Made by a program: the position numbers and the translations under genes. This document shows positions 25,754 through 35,293 of a stretch of DNA of 64,000 nt, in pieces. The stretch is from DATBGO01 sp963695645 (lineage in GTDB: Bacteria > Actinomycetota > Actinomycetes > Streptosporangiales > Streptosporangiaceae). The notes beneath the pieces were generated by a model, which did no database searches, was not told the origin of the DNA, and saw only the letters and a program-made list of their open reading frames with translations. Numbering within the stretch: position 1 is the stretch's first letter; the number at the start of each line of letters is the position of its first letter. The stretch spans positions 1-64,000 of the forward strand of contig CAVOHC010000013.1 in the NCBI GenBank assembly GCA_963695645.1, given 5' to 3'.

Positions 25754-27214
25754 ATGGGCGAGCTTCCTGAATACATCGATGGCCTTCCCAACATCTGCGG
25801 TTCGGAGCAGCGCATCGAGGAGGCGATCCGGGCCAGCGCCACCGATCCCGTCTTCCTGCCGCCGGGGGTCACCGGGTTCGCCGACACCGAGAGTGCTTTC
25901 GCTATCGCCTTGCACATGCACCAGCCGCTCATTCCGGCAGGCGGGACTGATCTGCGCACGGCGCCGATCATCAGCAACTTGCAGTGGATGATGGACAACC
26001 CCGCCATCGGCGACAACCACAACGCCCCGGTTTTCCTGAGCTGTTATAGACGAATGGGCGAGTTCGTTCCCCGGCTGCTCGACGAGGGGCTCGCACCGCA
26101 GGTCATGCTCGAGTACTCGGGTACGTTGCTGCACGGTCTGCGCCAGATGGGCGCCCACGACGTGCTCGATGCCCTGGCCGGCATCACGACCGACGCACGC
26201 AACCGGCAGGCGGTGGAGTGGCTGGGCTGTCCGTGGGGGCACGCCGTGGCGCCCTCCACGCCGGTCCAGGACTACCGGCTGCACGTGCGGGCCTGGCAGC
26301 ACCATTTCGCGGCTCTTTTCGGCATGGACGCCCTCAGCCGGGTCCGCGGCTTCTCTCCGGCCGAGATGGCCCTGCCCAACCACCCTGATGTCGCCTACGA
26401 GTTCGTCAAGACCCTTACCGACTGCGGCTACCAGTGGGTCCTGGTCCAGGAACACACGGTCGAGGAGCCCGATGGGCGCGGGCTCCAGCAGCCGCACCTG
26501 CCTCGCCGCCTGGTCTGCACCAGTTCCCGGGGCGAGGTCGCCAGCATCACCGCCGTGGTCAAGACGCAGGGCAGCGACACCAAGCTGGTCGCCCAGCTCC
26601 AGCCCTACTACGAGGCCAAGGGCCTTTCGCGGCGGGAACTGGGCGGCAGCCGCGTGCCGCCGCTAGTTAGCCAGATCGCCGACGGGGAGAACGGGGGGGT
26701 GATGATGAACGAGTTCCCGCCCAAGTACTTCGACGTGATCCGGGAGTGCTCGGGTACCCAGACTCCGGCCATGAACGTCACCGAGTACCTCGAACGACTC
26801 CGCTCGGTCGGCATCAGGCCTGACGATCTGCCCGAGGTCCAGCCACTCTTCCAGTCCAGGATCTGGGGCCAGATGGCTCCCGGCGACGGGCCGGACCGGC
26901 TGGCCGCGGTGATCGAGCAGCTGCGAGCCGAGGATGGGCGCTTCAATATGGAAGGCGGCAGCTGGACCAGCAACGTCTCCTGGGTACGCGGCTACGACCG
27001 GGTGCTGGCCCCAATGGACGAAGCCAGCTCGCTGTTCCACGAGCGGGTCCTGGCCAAAGGGGTCCCGGCCGCCGACCCCCGCTACCGCAACGCCCTGTTC
27101 CACCTGCTCACCGCCGAGACCAGCTGCTACCGCTACTGGGGAGAGGGCATCTGGACTGACTACGGCGTCGAGCTGGCCCGGCGCGCCATCGACATCGTGA
27201 CCCACGACCTGTAA
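25754..27214 (+). CDS. GH57-family glycoside hydrolase (first)
   Basis: The protein is 486 residues from the ATG at 25754, which has GGAGCCGGAG upstream. ATG 25730 or GTG 25718 are in-frame alternatives, the latter overlapping the glgA stop. The (beta/alpha)7 start is FAIALHMHQPLIPAGG. Other GH57-like features are a GFSPAEMALPN segment with the candidate nucleophile Glu, and SQIADGENGG with a candidate general acid Asp. GH57 enzymes include amylases, 4-alpha-glucanotransferases and branching enzymes on alpha-1,4-glucan. The length is shorter than the branching enzymes. With GlgA in front, a glucan-trimming or transferring role is likely. Confidence 0.8.
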   Translation: MGELPEYIDGLPNICGSEQRIEEAIRASATDPVFLPPGVTGFADTESAFAIALHMHQPLIPAGGTDLRTAPIISNLQWMMDNPAIGDNHNAPVFLSCYRRMGEFVPRLLDEGLAPQVMLEYSGTLLHGLRQMGAHDVLDALAGITTDARNRQAVEWLGCPWGHAVAPSTPVQDYRLHVRAWQHHFAALFGMDALSRVRGFSPAEMALPNHPDVAYEFVKTLTDCGYQWVLVQEHTVEEPDGRGLQQPHLPRRLVCTSSRGEVASITAVVKTQGSDTKLVAQLQPYYEAKGLSRRELGGSRVPPLVSQIADGENGGVMMNEFPPKYFDVIRECSGTQTPAMNVTEYLERLRSVGIRPDDLPEVQPLFQSRIWGQMAPGDGPDRLAAVIEQLRAEDGRFNMEGGSWTSNVSWVRGYDRVLAPMDEASSLFHERVLAKGVPAADPRYRNALFHLLTAETSCYRYWGEGIWTDYGVELARRAIDIVTHDL

Positions 27215-27256
27215 CCGTGACCCACGACCTGTAACCGTGACCCACGACCTGTAACC
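27197..27256. repeat. Three tandem 20-base copies at a gene end
   Basis: GTGACCCACGACCTGTAACC occurs three times without spacing. The first copy is the end of the upstream GH57 gene, including its TAA; the other two extend the gap to the next GH57 gene. Because 20 is not a multiple of three, the copies give stops in all three frames. Confidence 0.92.
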
Positions 27257-27270
27257 GCCAAGGAGCACCG

Positions 27271-28485
27271 ATGGCTGACGTGGACTTCGCCCTGGTCCTC
27301 AACTTGCATCAGCCCGCTTACAACCTTGAGGACCTCCTCGGGCGGCACGAGTGGGAGGCCCGCGAGATCCTCTGGGCCATGGACCGGATCCCCCGGTCGC
27401 TGTGGGCCTATGAGGATGTCGGCCGGGTGCACCTATCGCTTTCTGGATCCCTGCTCGAGACCTTGGCCAGTCCCGACTTCCAGCGCCGGGTTTACGGCAT
27501 CGTCGACTGCGGATCGCTGCTGTGGTATCTGCAGAACACCAGGATCATCCACATCCTGGGCACTGGCTACTACCATCCCGTCCTCCCCCTCATTCCCCGG
27601 GCCGACTGGGACGAGCAGCTCGAGCGCTGGCAGGGGATCGGCCGCCACCTTTTTGGGCGAACCAGATTCCCCGGGTTCTGGCCTCCCGAGATGGGCTTTT
27701 GCATGGAGCTCATCCCCACCCTCAAACGGCAGGGCTACCGCTACGTGATCGTCGACAGCGAGCACGTCGATGCGGTCACTCCGATGGGCTGGGATGAACT
27801 CCGCTACCGCCCGCACGTCGCACGGTTCGGGGGCGAGGAAATCATCGTCGTGGTACGGGACCGGGACCTCTCCAACGCCCAGGAGGCGGGGATGGAGCCC
27901 GGCTGGTTCATTCACGAGGTGTCCCAGCGGACCAGACACTGCGGCTTTACGCCCCTCGTGACCACCTGCACCGATGGCGACAACGGCGGCTGGTTCCGCA
28001 ACACCTCGCCGGAAGCCAACTTCTGGCCCTTCTTCTACCAGGACCTGCTGCAGCGGGTTCGGGATCACCGCAGCGACGGCATCCGTCCCTGCTTCATCGA
28101 CGACTACCTCGACCGTCATGGTCCCCACGGCGAGGTTACCGTGCGCCCGGGGGCCTGGAACACCGGCTGGCACGATGGCTCTGGTTTTACCCAGTGGATT
28201 GGCTCGCCGGCCCAGCAGGAGGCCCTGACCCGCCTCGACGAAATCAGCCAGGCCATCCTCGCCGCCCGCCGCAACGCCGTCGGCATCTCGGTCCGCGACC
28301 CCGACGTGTACTGGCTACTCGAGCAAGCCTACTGGCGGGTCCTCCGGGCAGAGACCAGCTGCAACTTCTTCTGGGGCGAAGCCTGGCTGCCCCGCTGCCA
28401 CGACGACCTCGACGGGGCCACCCATTTTCTGGACCAGGCAGGATCGCGCATGAGCAGTTCCGTCCGTCGAGTCCCCTGGACGTGA
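27271..28485 (+). CDS. GH57-family glycoside hydrolase (second)
   Basis: The 404-residue protein starts with ATG at 27271 behind AAGGAG. It opens with DFALVLNLHQPAYNLEDLLG, the GH57 strand 1 pattern, and has GTGYYHPVLPLIPRADWDEQ. FPGFWPPEMGFCMELIPTL follows, with the likely nucleophile Glu near residue 140, and then CTDGDNGGWFRNTSP near 235 with the candidate acid. It is compact and lacks the C-terminal domains of the 4-alpha-glucanotransferases. It follows the first GH57 closely; relatedness between them is limited to the fold, so they are not a recent duplication. The likely substrate is an alpha-glucan. Confidence 0.8.
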   Translation: MADVDFALVLNLHQPAYNLEDLLGRHEWEAREILWAMDRIPRSLWAYEDVGRVHLSLSGSLLETLASPDFQRRVYGIVDCGSLLWYLQNTRIIHILGTGYYHPVLPLIPRADWDEQLERWQGIGRHLFGRTRFPGFWPPEMGFCMELIPTLKRQGYRYVIVDSEHVDAVTPMGWDELRYRPHVARFGGEEIIVVVRDRDLSNAQEAGMEPGWFIHEVSQRTRHCGFTPLVTTCTDGDNGGWFRNTSPEANFWPFFYQDLLQRVRDHRSDGIRPCFIDDYLDRHGPHGEVTVRPGAWNTGWHDGSGFTQWIGSPAQQEALTRLDEISQAILAARRNAVGISVRDPDVYWLLEQAYWRVLRAETSCNFFWGEAWLPRCHDDLDGATHFLDQAGSRMSSSVRRVPWT

Positions 28486-28638
28486 TCGCCGGGGAAAGCG
28501 TCCCAGGGTCGCCGAGGCCGTGCCGGGGCTGGACGGCATCTCCCGTGCCCTGGTACGTACCGCAGCCGGCCCCCGCACGCTAGGGTTGCGGCGCTATCGG
28601 CCAGGGCGAGCTGCGGGCTCAGCCACGTCGCCGGCCTG

Positions 28639-30068
28639 CTAACGGTCGGCGCTGCCTCGGTTGCCTGCTGACTGACCCGCTGCCGTGGCGCCGGCCTGGC
28701 CGGCCAACGCGACCTGATCGGCGAGTGCGATCGCGAGCTGCCCGAGTGCTGTCGGGTGCAGGGGCGCCTGGTCGCCAGGTCCCTGCACATACGGTTGCGC
28801 TGAGCACAGCTGATGCCCAGCGAAACTCGGCTGCACCGACGAGTAGCCGAACTCCGCGGCCCCGGTCGACAGCACCTTGTTCATCGTCGCGAGCCGCGAG
28901 GTCAGAGTGCGGACCTTGGCCGCGGTAAGCCCGCGCCCTGCGATGCAGCTGAGGTCATTGCCGAATGGATCGTAGTAGCTGTTGATGATCACATGAGGCC
29001 TGCCGTGCCAGGCGGTCAGCTGGGTGAGCAGCTGGAAGTAGTTCCTGCTGAATGCGGCGAGCTTCTGCTGGAAGTACGCGGCAGACGCGCGGTCGTCGCA
29101 GTGCGGCGCGGCCGCGCAGTACCTCACTAGCGTTGACCATTGCAGATCGTCCGCGCCCACGCTGACGATCACGACAATTGCGCCCTGCGCCCGCAGCGCG
29201 GCGTCCAGCTGCGCCGGGACGGTCAGCCCGTACCCGTAGTGGTGCTGCGGGCCAAGCAGCCCGTGCGGGATGGTCGCGCCGCTGCACGCGAGGTTCATGA
29301 CCTTCCAGTCATCGGCCCTCGCCAGGTCCTCGGCGTAGGACTCGGAGCTGCGACCGCAGGCACGATCGACAGTAGACGGGTCGGTGATGAGCGGAAGTCC
29401 CGCCCCGGCCGCCGTGGAATCTCCTATCACCACCGCCTGGACGCCTGGCAGTGGCGGTCCGTCCGTGTTGACCGCTGGCGGGGCCGCTCGCTGCCCACAA
29501 GCTGGCTCAGCGACCGGGCCTGGCGCAGTGCCTTCTGCGCGCCATGGGCAGCGAGGACGATCGCTCCGAGGTTGGCGAGCTGAGTGACGAGCAGGCCGGC
29601 CACCAGGAGCCGCGCTGTCGGGCCAGCCGGGAGTCTGCGCCAGCCGGCGACGGCGCCGGTGATGGCCAGCGCGGTCAGCCCCGCTATCGCTGCCTCCCAG
29701 CCGAAATAGCGTGTCCACCCGTCGCTGAGCCGTGCGCCGAGCAGGCGCGTGGCGCTGTGCGGGCTGGCGCCCTGCGCAAAGTTGGCCAGCTCGCTGTCGA
29801 TGGTGATCTGCGCGAGCTCCAGCCTGGGCCGGACCGGGCCAGTGAAGCGCATGACTGTCGGCAGGGCCTGGCCGAACAGGTCCACCTCACCAGGGCCCGA
29901 TGTGCTCAGCCTGGGCGCAGTCGTGCCCAGCTTGATGATCTGCCCGGCGACCGTCACAGTCTGCATCGGGGTGACGAGGAGCGCTACCACGATCGCGACA
30001 GCCGCCACGACAGCCAGCCCGGCCACGCCTGCCAGCAGCGTTGACAGCTGACGCGGCACGCGCCGCAT
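28639..30068 (-). pseudogene. Membrane SGNH/GDSL hydrolase, frameshifted
   Basis: From ATG 30068 the protein opens with MRRVPRQLSTLLAG and a TM (VAGLAVVAAVAIVVALLVTP). An extracytoplasmic domain of about 100 residues and two more TMs follow (AAIAGLTALAITGAVAGW and LLVAGLLVTQLANLGAIVL). Near 29490 the frame shifts, and the rest continues as AAPPAVNTDGPPLPGVQAVV then GDSTAAGAGLP, the GDSL block I. It then has NLACSGATI, IVVIVSVGADDLQ and a C-terminal HPTALGQ with the catalytic His. This is one gene of about 475 residues with one indel. Exported SGNH hydrolases act on esters of lipids or polysaccharides. It lies between the glucan and exopolysaccharide loci. Confidence 0.65.
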
Positions 30069-30799
30069 CACGTGCGCACCCGGCAATCGCAATGCCCGGC
30101 AACCGGGCCGCCTCGCCGGGCGCCCGCGACAGCATGCCTTCCGCAGAACATCGCCATAGCCGTTCTCACCTGTACCCGGTGCGGCCAGGCACATGCAAAA
30201 CGCAAACCCCCGTGGCTGCCGGTGACCCGGGCAGCCGGCGGCGGGCCCGGGGGGCAGGCCCTGGTTCCGGGGCCGGACCGGGGCTAGCCGTCCGATGAAA
30301 CTTCCGCAGACCTAGCCATGTTTCATCAGGGTGCGCGAAGTTGGGAAATTCGCTGCCGGCGGCCTGCCTGGCTATTTCCCCGATTCGGTGCTGCGGTTCG
30401 AGCGGCTGACAGGCCTGGCCAAGTCAATGATCGCGGTGAAGGCACGCAGATCGCGGTCGCCTGCTGGTCCTGCTAATTTCTCCTCGCCGCAAGCGAATAA
30501 CAAATTCGCCCGACGCCAGTCTGCTCGGGCCAGCCGACCAGCCACAGTGCGCCCTGCCCATAAGATCCGCCAGCCCCCCGCCGTGATACAACCCGGGCCT
30601 AATCTTTTCAGGTCGGTTTGCCTAATTCGTGACTCTTGGCATTCGGATTGTTACCTTACGTGACTGCATCCCTGGTTTTGCCGAGATCCGGACCTTAGCT
30701 GGGCAATTGCAGTATCAAGTCCATCCCCTCGGCGTTCCTATGCGCACAAGTTCGATGGCGCGAGTAGTGGGTCAGCAGCGAATCCAGTCAGGTGATGCA
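30069..30799. other. Intergenic region before exopolysaccharide locus
   Basis: This 731-base gap separates the SGNH gene (minus) from ugd (plus). It holds two inverted repeats, at 30294-30327 and at 30493-30509 (GCGAAT-N5-ATTCGC). The rest is moderately AT-rich from 30460 to 30730, a plausible control region for the whole locus. An in-frame upstream start for ugd at 30629 lacks support. Confidence 0.4.
30294..30327. promoter_or_regulatory. Inverted repeat upstream of exopolysaccharide locus
   Basis: GATGAAAC and GTTTCATC are perfect arms with 18 bases between them. The spacing is about two helical turns centre to centre, as expected for a dimer bound on one face. It lies in the long gap before ugd. 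Confidence 0.4.
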
Positions 30800-32122
30800 A
30801 TGAAGGTTGCAGTGGTCGGCCTCGGCTATGTCGGCACGGTGACGGCGGCCTGCCTGGCCGCGAACGGTCATGACGTCTGGGGGGTCGACGTCGACGCCGC
30901 CAAGGTCGATGAGATCCGCGCCGGGCGTAGCCCGGTGGCGGAGCCGGGCCTGGATGCACTCGTCGCGCAGGCGGTAGCGGACGGCGCTCTACACGCGACG
31001 ACGTCCTGCGTCGACGCTCTCGACGGGACCGATGTGTCGCTCGTGTGTGTCGGCACGCCATCCACGGCACGCGGCGGCACGGACTTGTCCCACGTCCGGC
31101 GCGCGGTGGACGACATCGTGGCGGGGATACGCGTCGCGAGGCCGCCGGCCTCCCGGCACCATTGCGTGGTCATCCGGAGCACCGTGCCCCCCGGGACGGT
31201 CGAAGACGTGGTAGCCCCAGCGCTCACCGGCGGCCTCGCCGACACCGACATCGCAGTCGGCACCGCGATGTGCCCGGAGTTCCTCCGGGAGGGCTCCGGG
31301 ATCGCCGACTTCTACGCCTCGCCCTTCGCTGTCGTCGGGACCACCGACCATCGCGTCGCCGAGACAGTCACCAGCCTGCTCAGCTTCCTCGATCAGCCGG
31401 TGCGGGTCGTCGACGTACGCGTCGCTGAGGCACTCAAGTACGCCTGCAACGCGTTCCACGCGACCAAAGTCTCCTTCACCAACGAGGTGTCGCGCCTGTT
31501 CCGGCTCCTGGGCGTCGATTCCCGCAAGGTCATGTCCTTGTTCTGCGAGGACCTTGTCCTCAACGTCTCACCGGCGTACCTGCGCCCCGGCTTCGCATTC
31601 GGCGGGTCCTGCCTGCCCAAGGACCTCAGGTCCCTGCTGCACCTGGCCCGCATGAACGGTGCCGACCTGCCGCTGCTCTCCGGCGCGCTGGCCACGAACG
31701 AACTGGTGATCAATCAAGCCATAGAGCGCGTCGTTGCGTGCGACGCCCGCACCGTGGCCCTGCTCGGCTTGAGCTTCAAGATGAACACCGATGACCTGCG
31801 GGAGAGCCCGAATGTCGAACTGGCTGAGCGACTGATCGGCAAGGGATTCGACGTCCAGATCTACGACCCGATCGTTAATCCGGCTCGCCTGATCGGCGCC
31901 AACCGCCGCCACGTTGAGGCCAAGCTGCCACACCTGGGGCGGCTGCTCGCCGACGACCCCGTCGAGGCACTGCGCGGGGCCGAGGTCGCGATCGTCTCGT
32001 CAACCGACGCCGGGGTCCTGGACGCCCTGCTCAAGAGTCCGCCGCGGCACCTGATCGACCTGACCGGGCGGCTGGGCAGCGAAGCGGAGTCGCTCCACGG
32101 CTACGAGGGGATCGGCTGGTGA
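30800..32122 (+). CDS. UDP-glucose 6-dehydrogenase family
   Basis: The 440-residue protein starts with ATG at 30800. The Rossmann start is MKVAVVGLGYVGTVTAACLA. Other motifs are VIRSTVPPGTVEDVVAP, MCPEFLREGSGIADFYASPF, the central EALKYACNAFHATKVSFTNE, the catalytic GGSCLPKDLRSLLHL (Cys near 267) and NTDDLRESPNVELAERLIG. The family oxidises UDP-glucose, or GDP-mannose in the AlgD branch, to the uronate in two steps. The sequence alone leaves a GDP-mannose substrate open. It overlaps the next gene by four bases and opens the exopolysaccharide operon. GalU at 12-13 kb could supply the UDP-glucose. Confidence 0.85.
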   Translation: MKVAVVGLGYVGTVTAACLAANGHDVWGVDVDAAKVDEIRAGRSPVAEPGLDALVAQAVADGALHATTSCVDALDGTDVSLVCVGTPSTARGGTDLSHVRRAVDDIVAGIRVARPPASRHHCVVIRSTVPPGTVEDVVAPALTGGLADTDIAVGTAMCPEFLREGSGIADFYASPFAVVGTTDHRVAETVTSLLSFLDQPVRVVDVRVAEALKYACNAFHATKVSFTNEVSRLFRLLGVDSRKVMSLFCEDLVLNVSPAYLRPGFAFGGSCLPKDLRSLLHLARMNGADLPLLSGALATNELVINQAIERVVACDARTVALLGLSFKMNTDDLRESPNVELAERLIGKGFDVQIYDPIVNPARLIGANRRHVEAKLPHLGRLLADDPVEALRGAEVAIVSSTDAGVLDALLKSPPRHLIDLTGRLGSEAESLHGYEGIGW

Positions 32123-33330
32123 CGCGCATCCTCATCATCGTCCAGAATCTTCCGGTGCCCTTCGACCGGCGGGTATGGCTCGAGTGCCAGGCGCTCGTCG
32201 CAGCCGGCCATCAGGTCACGGTCGTGTGCCCCAAGGGCAAAGGTGACCCGGCTTACGAAGTCGTTGACAACGTGGAGTTGCACAAGTACCAGCCGTATGC
32301 GCCCGGGGGCAGCAAGGTCGGCTTCGTCACCGAGTACGTTTACTCCTTCCTCGCAACAGCATGGCTGACACGCAGGGCCAGACGGTCCGGGCGGTTTGGG
32401 GTGCTGCAGGCCTGCAACCCGCCCGACATCTTCTGGCCGATCGCCCTGGCCCTGCGCGCCGTCGACGGTACCTCGTTCGTGTTCGACCACCACGACCTGT
32501 GCCCCGAGCTCTACCAGTCACGCTTCCCGGACGGCCCGAGGCTGCCCTACAAGGCGCTGCGGGCGCTTGAGCGCAGGACGCACCGGACGGCGAACCACGT
32601 GATCTCCACCAACGACTCCTATCGAGACGTCGCGATAACGCGGAGCGGCAAGTCGAACACCGACGTCACCGTTGTCCGCACTGGCCCGGACCCCGAGCTG
32701 CTGCGGCGCGGCCCGGCCTACCCCGAGCTGCGCCGGGGCCGGAGGTTCCTCGCCGCCTACATCGGCGTCATGGGGCCGCAGGACGGCGTCGACATCATTC
32801 TGCGGGCCGCTGACGTCGTGGTGCATAAGCTCGGCCGCGATGACATCGCCTTCACGCTGATCGGCTCGGGAGACTGCTTCGGGGACCTGCTGGCCTTGCG
32901 CGACGAGCTGGACCTCGCCGGCCACGTCGAGTTCACCGGGCGGGCGCCGGATCAGCTCGTCGCGCGGATCCTCTCCACGGCGGACATCGGCCTGTCGCCA
33001 GACCCCAAGAACCCGCTAAACGACGTGTCCACGATGAACAAGTCGATGGAGTACATGGCCTTCGAGCTTCCGCTGGTCGCCTTCGACCTGCATGAGACAC
33101 GCGTGTCAGCCGCCGATGCCGCGGTGTACGTCAAGCCCAACGACATCGCGGACTATGCCGAGGCCATCGTGGACCTGATGGATGACGAGCCCAGGCGCGC
33201 CCGGCTGGGAAAGCTGGGGCGGGCCCGCGTGGAGCAGAAGCTGGCCTGGAGCCATCAGGAGCGCGCCTATCTCGACGTCTACCGGCGGCTTCTCGGTGAC
33301 GGCAAGGTCCTGGAACGGGCCGGCGGCTGA
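32119..33330 (+). CDS. Glycosyltransferase family 4
   Basis: The 403-residue protein starts with GTG at 32119, overlapping the ugd stop. It has a GT-B fold: the acceptor domain begins ILIIVQNLPVPFDRRVWLE with HQVTVVCPKG, then FVFDHHDLCPELYQSRF. The donor domain begins FLAAYIGVMGPQDGVDIILR and includes GHVEFTGRAPDQLVARILS. The E-x7-E region is replaced by LSPDPKNPLNDVSTMNKSME, as in several WbuB-like GT4 enzymes. It should transfer a sugar from a nucleotide donor onto a lipid-linked chain at the membrane. The sugar cannot be told. Confidence 0.82.
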   Translation: MTRILIIVQNLPVPFDRRVWLECQALVAAGHQVTVVCPKGKGDPAYEVVDNVELHKYQPYAPGGSKVGFVTEYVYSFLATAWLTRRARRSGRFGVLQACNPPDIFWPIALALRAVDGTSFVFDHHDLCPELYQSRFPDGPRLPYKALRALERRTHRTANHVISTNDSYRDVAITRSGKSNTDVTVVRTGPDPELLRRGPAYPELRRGRRFLAAYIGVMGPQDGVDIILRAADVVVHKLGRDDIAFTLIGSGDCFGDLLALRDELDLAGHVEFTGRAPDQLVARILSTADIGLSPDPKNPLNDVSTMNKSMEYMAFELPLVAFDLHETRVSAADAAVYVKPNDIADYAEAIVDLMDDEPRRARLGKLGRARVEQKLAWSHQERAYLDVYRRLLGDGKVLERAGG

Positions 33331-33331
33331 G

Positions 33332-35242
33332 GTGTGCGGGATCGCTGGGTGCTACCAGCAGACAGACGGCCAGAAGCTGGTCCACATCATGGTCGACCGG
33401 ATCGCGCATCGCGGGCCGGACGCGAACGGTACCTGGAGCCACGAGGACGACCGCGTGGCCGTGCAGCTCGGCCACCGGCGGCTGTCGATCATCGACCTCA
33501 GTGCCGCGGCCGATCAGCCGCTGTCCAAGGACGGGCTGACGCTCGTCTACAACGGTGAGCTGTACAACTACAAGGAGCTGCGGGCGGAGCTGACGACCCG
33601 CGGTACCCGGTTCACCACCAGTTCCGACACCGAGGTCGTGCTGGAGGCCTGGCGGTCCTGGGGGCCCGGGGCCCTGCGCCGGTTCCGTGGCATGTTCGCG
33701 TTCGCCCTGCTCGACGAGGGCACCGGCGATCTCGTCCTGGCGCGTGACCCGCTGGGCATCAAGCCGCTGTACTACCTCCCGCGCGGCGACGGCGTGATCT
33801 TCGCCTCGGAGCTGAAGGCGCTGGTCGCCGCGACGGGCTCCGAGCTGCGGATCGAGCCCGGCGCGCTGGTGGCGTCGATGCTCTACTACTGGCTGCCCGA
33901 ACAGCGGTGCGCGATTGACGGCGTGGTCAAGCTCCCTGGCGGCTCGTGGGCCAGGTTCCGTCCCGACGGCACTCGCTCAGTACAGCACTACTGGCGTATC
34001 GCAGACGTGGCAGCCGAGGCCGCGGCCGGGCCGGACGCCGACCTGGGCCAGGTGATCGAGGAGTCGGTCGCCGCCCACATGGTGTCCGACGTGCCGGTGT
34101 CGAGCTTCCTGTCCGGCGGCCTGGACTCCAGCATCGTCACCGTCCTGGCCCACCAGGCCGACTCCGGGATTGACGCCTATACGATCGTTTTCCGTCCGGA
34201 GGACCAGCGGCTGGAAGCGATGCCCGACGACGCGGTCTACGCACGGAAGGTCGCGGCGCGTTACGGGATCGACTTGCACGAGATCGAGATCTCGCCCGAC
34301 ATCGTCGGCCTGCTGCCCCGGATCGTTGACGTTCTTGATGAGCCGATCGGTGATCCGGCCGCGATCAACACGCTGCTCATGTGCGAGGCAGCCCGTGAGC
34401 GCGGCGTCAAGGTGATCCTTTCCGGGATGGGCGCCGATGAGCTTTTCGGCGGCTACCGCAAGCACCTGGCGTGCGTCCTGGCGGGCAGGTACGGCAGGCT
34501 GCCCGCCGTTTCCCGCGCGCTCGTGGGGTCGACGGTGGATCGGCTGCCGGTCAGCGCGGCGGGGCGTGGCCTGCGTTACGCACGCTGGGCGAAGCGCTTC
34601 CTGACCTTCGCTGAGCTGCCCGAGGAGCCGCGGTTCCGCCGCAGCTACACGATGTACGACCCCGGCGAGCTGGCGGCCCTCGTCAGCCCCGATCTGGCCG
34701 GCCATGTCGACCAGGTCGTCCAGGAACACAGCGACGTCTACAACGACAACTCGCTGCAGGACGAGGTCAACCGGATGTGCCTGGCTGACGCGCGGATGTT
34801 CCTGCCGGGCCTCAATCTCGCCTATACGGATCGGGCGAGCATGGCGGCCTCGGTCGAGGTGCGCGTCCCGTTCGTCGACCCCGTCGTGGCGCAGGCGGCG
34901 TTCTCGATCGCGGGCAGCGCGAAGATCCGGCGGCGGCAGGGCAAGGTCGCGCTGAAGCAGGCGGCCGAGAGCTGGCTGCCAAGCGAGATCGTGTACCGGC
35001 CGAAAGCCTCCTTCAGCGTCCCGCTCCGGGCGTGGGTACGTGGTGACCTGCGAGAGGTCATCCAGGACGTGCTCGTCAGAGGGGAGCTGGTGGAGTCAGG
35101 GATGGTCCGCCGGGAGCCGCTGCTGCGCCTCATCGCCGACGAGCAGGCCGGGCGCGAGGACCGTTCCAAGCAGATATGGCAGCTGCTGACGATGGAGCTG
35201 TGGTACCGCCACGCACAGTCCATGGGCGTGGCGGCGGGGTAA
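33332..35242 (+). CDS. asnB: Asparagine synthase (glutamine-hydrolysing) family
   Basis: The 636-residue protein starts with GTG at 33332, which puts the catalytic Cys second (VCGIAGCYQQ). The glutaminase domain has DRIAHRGPDANGTW, LGHRRLSIIDL and LVYNGELYNYKELR. The synthetase domain has the PP-loop SSFLSGGLDSSIVTVLAHQ and LSGMGADELFGGYRKH. In polysaccharide clusters AsnB paralogues amidate uronic acids or other carboxyl groups rather than aspartate. Sitting two genes after the uronate-forming dehydrogenase, such a role is plausible here. It follows the GT4 gene by one base. Confidence 0.88.
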   Translation: MCGIAGCYQQTDGQKLVHIMVDRIAHRGPDANGTWSHEDDRVAVQLGHRRLSIIDLSAAADQPLSKDGLTLVYNGELYNYKELRAELTTRGTRFTTSSDTEVVLEAWRSWGPGALRRFRGMFAFALLDEGTGDLVLARDPLGIKPLYYLPRGDGVIFASELKALVAATGSELRIEPGALVASMLYYWLPEQRCAIDGVVKLPGGSWARFRPDGTRSVQHYWRIADVAAEAAAGPDADLGQVIEESVAAHMVSDVPVSSFLSGGLDSSIVTVLAHQADSGIDAYTIVFRPEDQRLEAMPDDAVYARKVAARYGIDLHEIEISPDIVGLLPRIVDVLDEPIGDPAAINTLLMCEAARERGVKVILSGMGADELFGGYRKHLACVLAGRYGRLPAVSRALVGSTVDRLPVSAAGRGLRYARWAKRFLTFAELPEEPRFRRSYTMYDPGELAALVSPDLAGHVDQVVQEHSDVYNDNSLQDEVNRMCLADARMFLPGLNLAYTDRASMAASVEVRVPFVDPVVAQAAFSIAGSAKIRRRQGKVALKQAAESWLPSEIVYRPKASFSVPLRAWVRGDLREVIQDVLVRGELVESGMVRREPLLRLIADEQAGREDRSKQIWQLLTMELWYRHAQSMGVAAG

Positions 35243-35293
35243 CGACGAAGGCGCCCGCTACGCGTCCAACCGCCCAGCCGACCAGGGAAGGCA

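Noticed and set aside
33182..33331. Upstream in-frame start adding 50 residues to AsnB
   Set aside because: The glutaminase needs its catalytic Cys next to the start, which only the GTG at 33332 gives. The extra part overlaps the GT4 gene.
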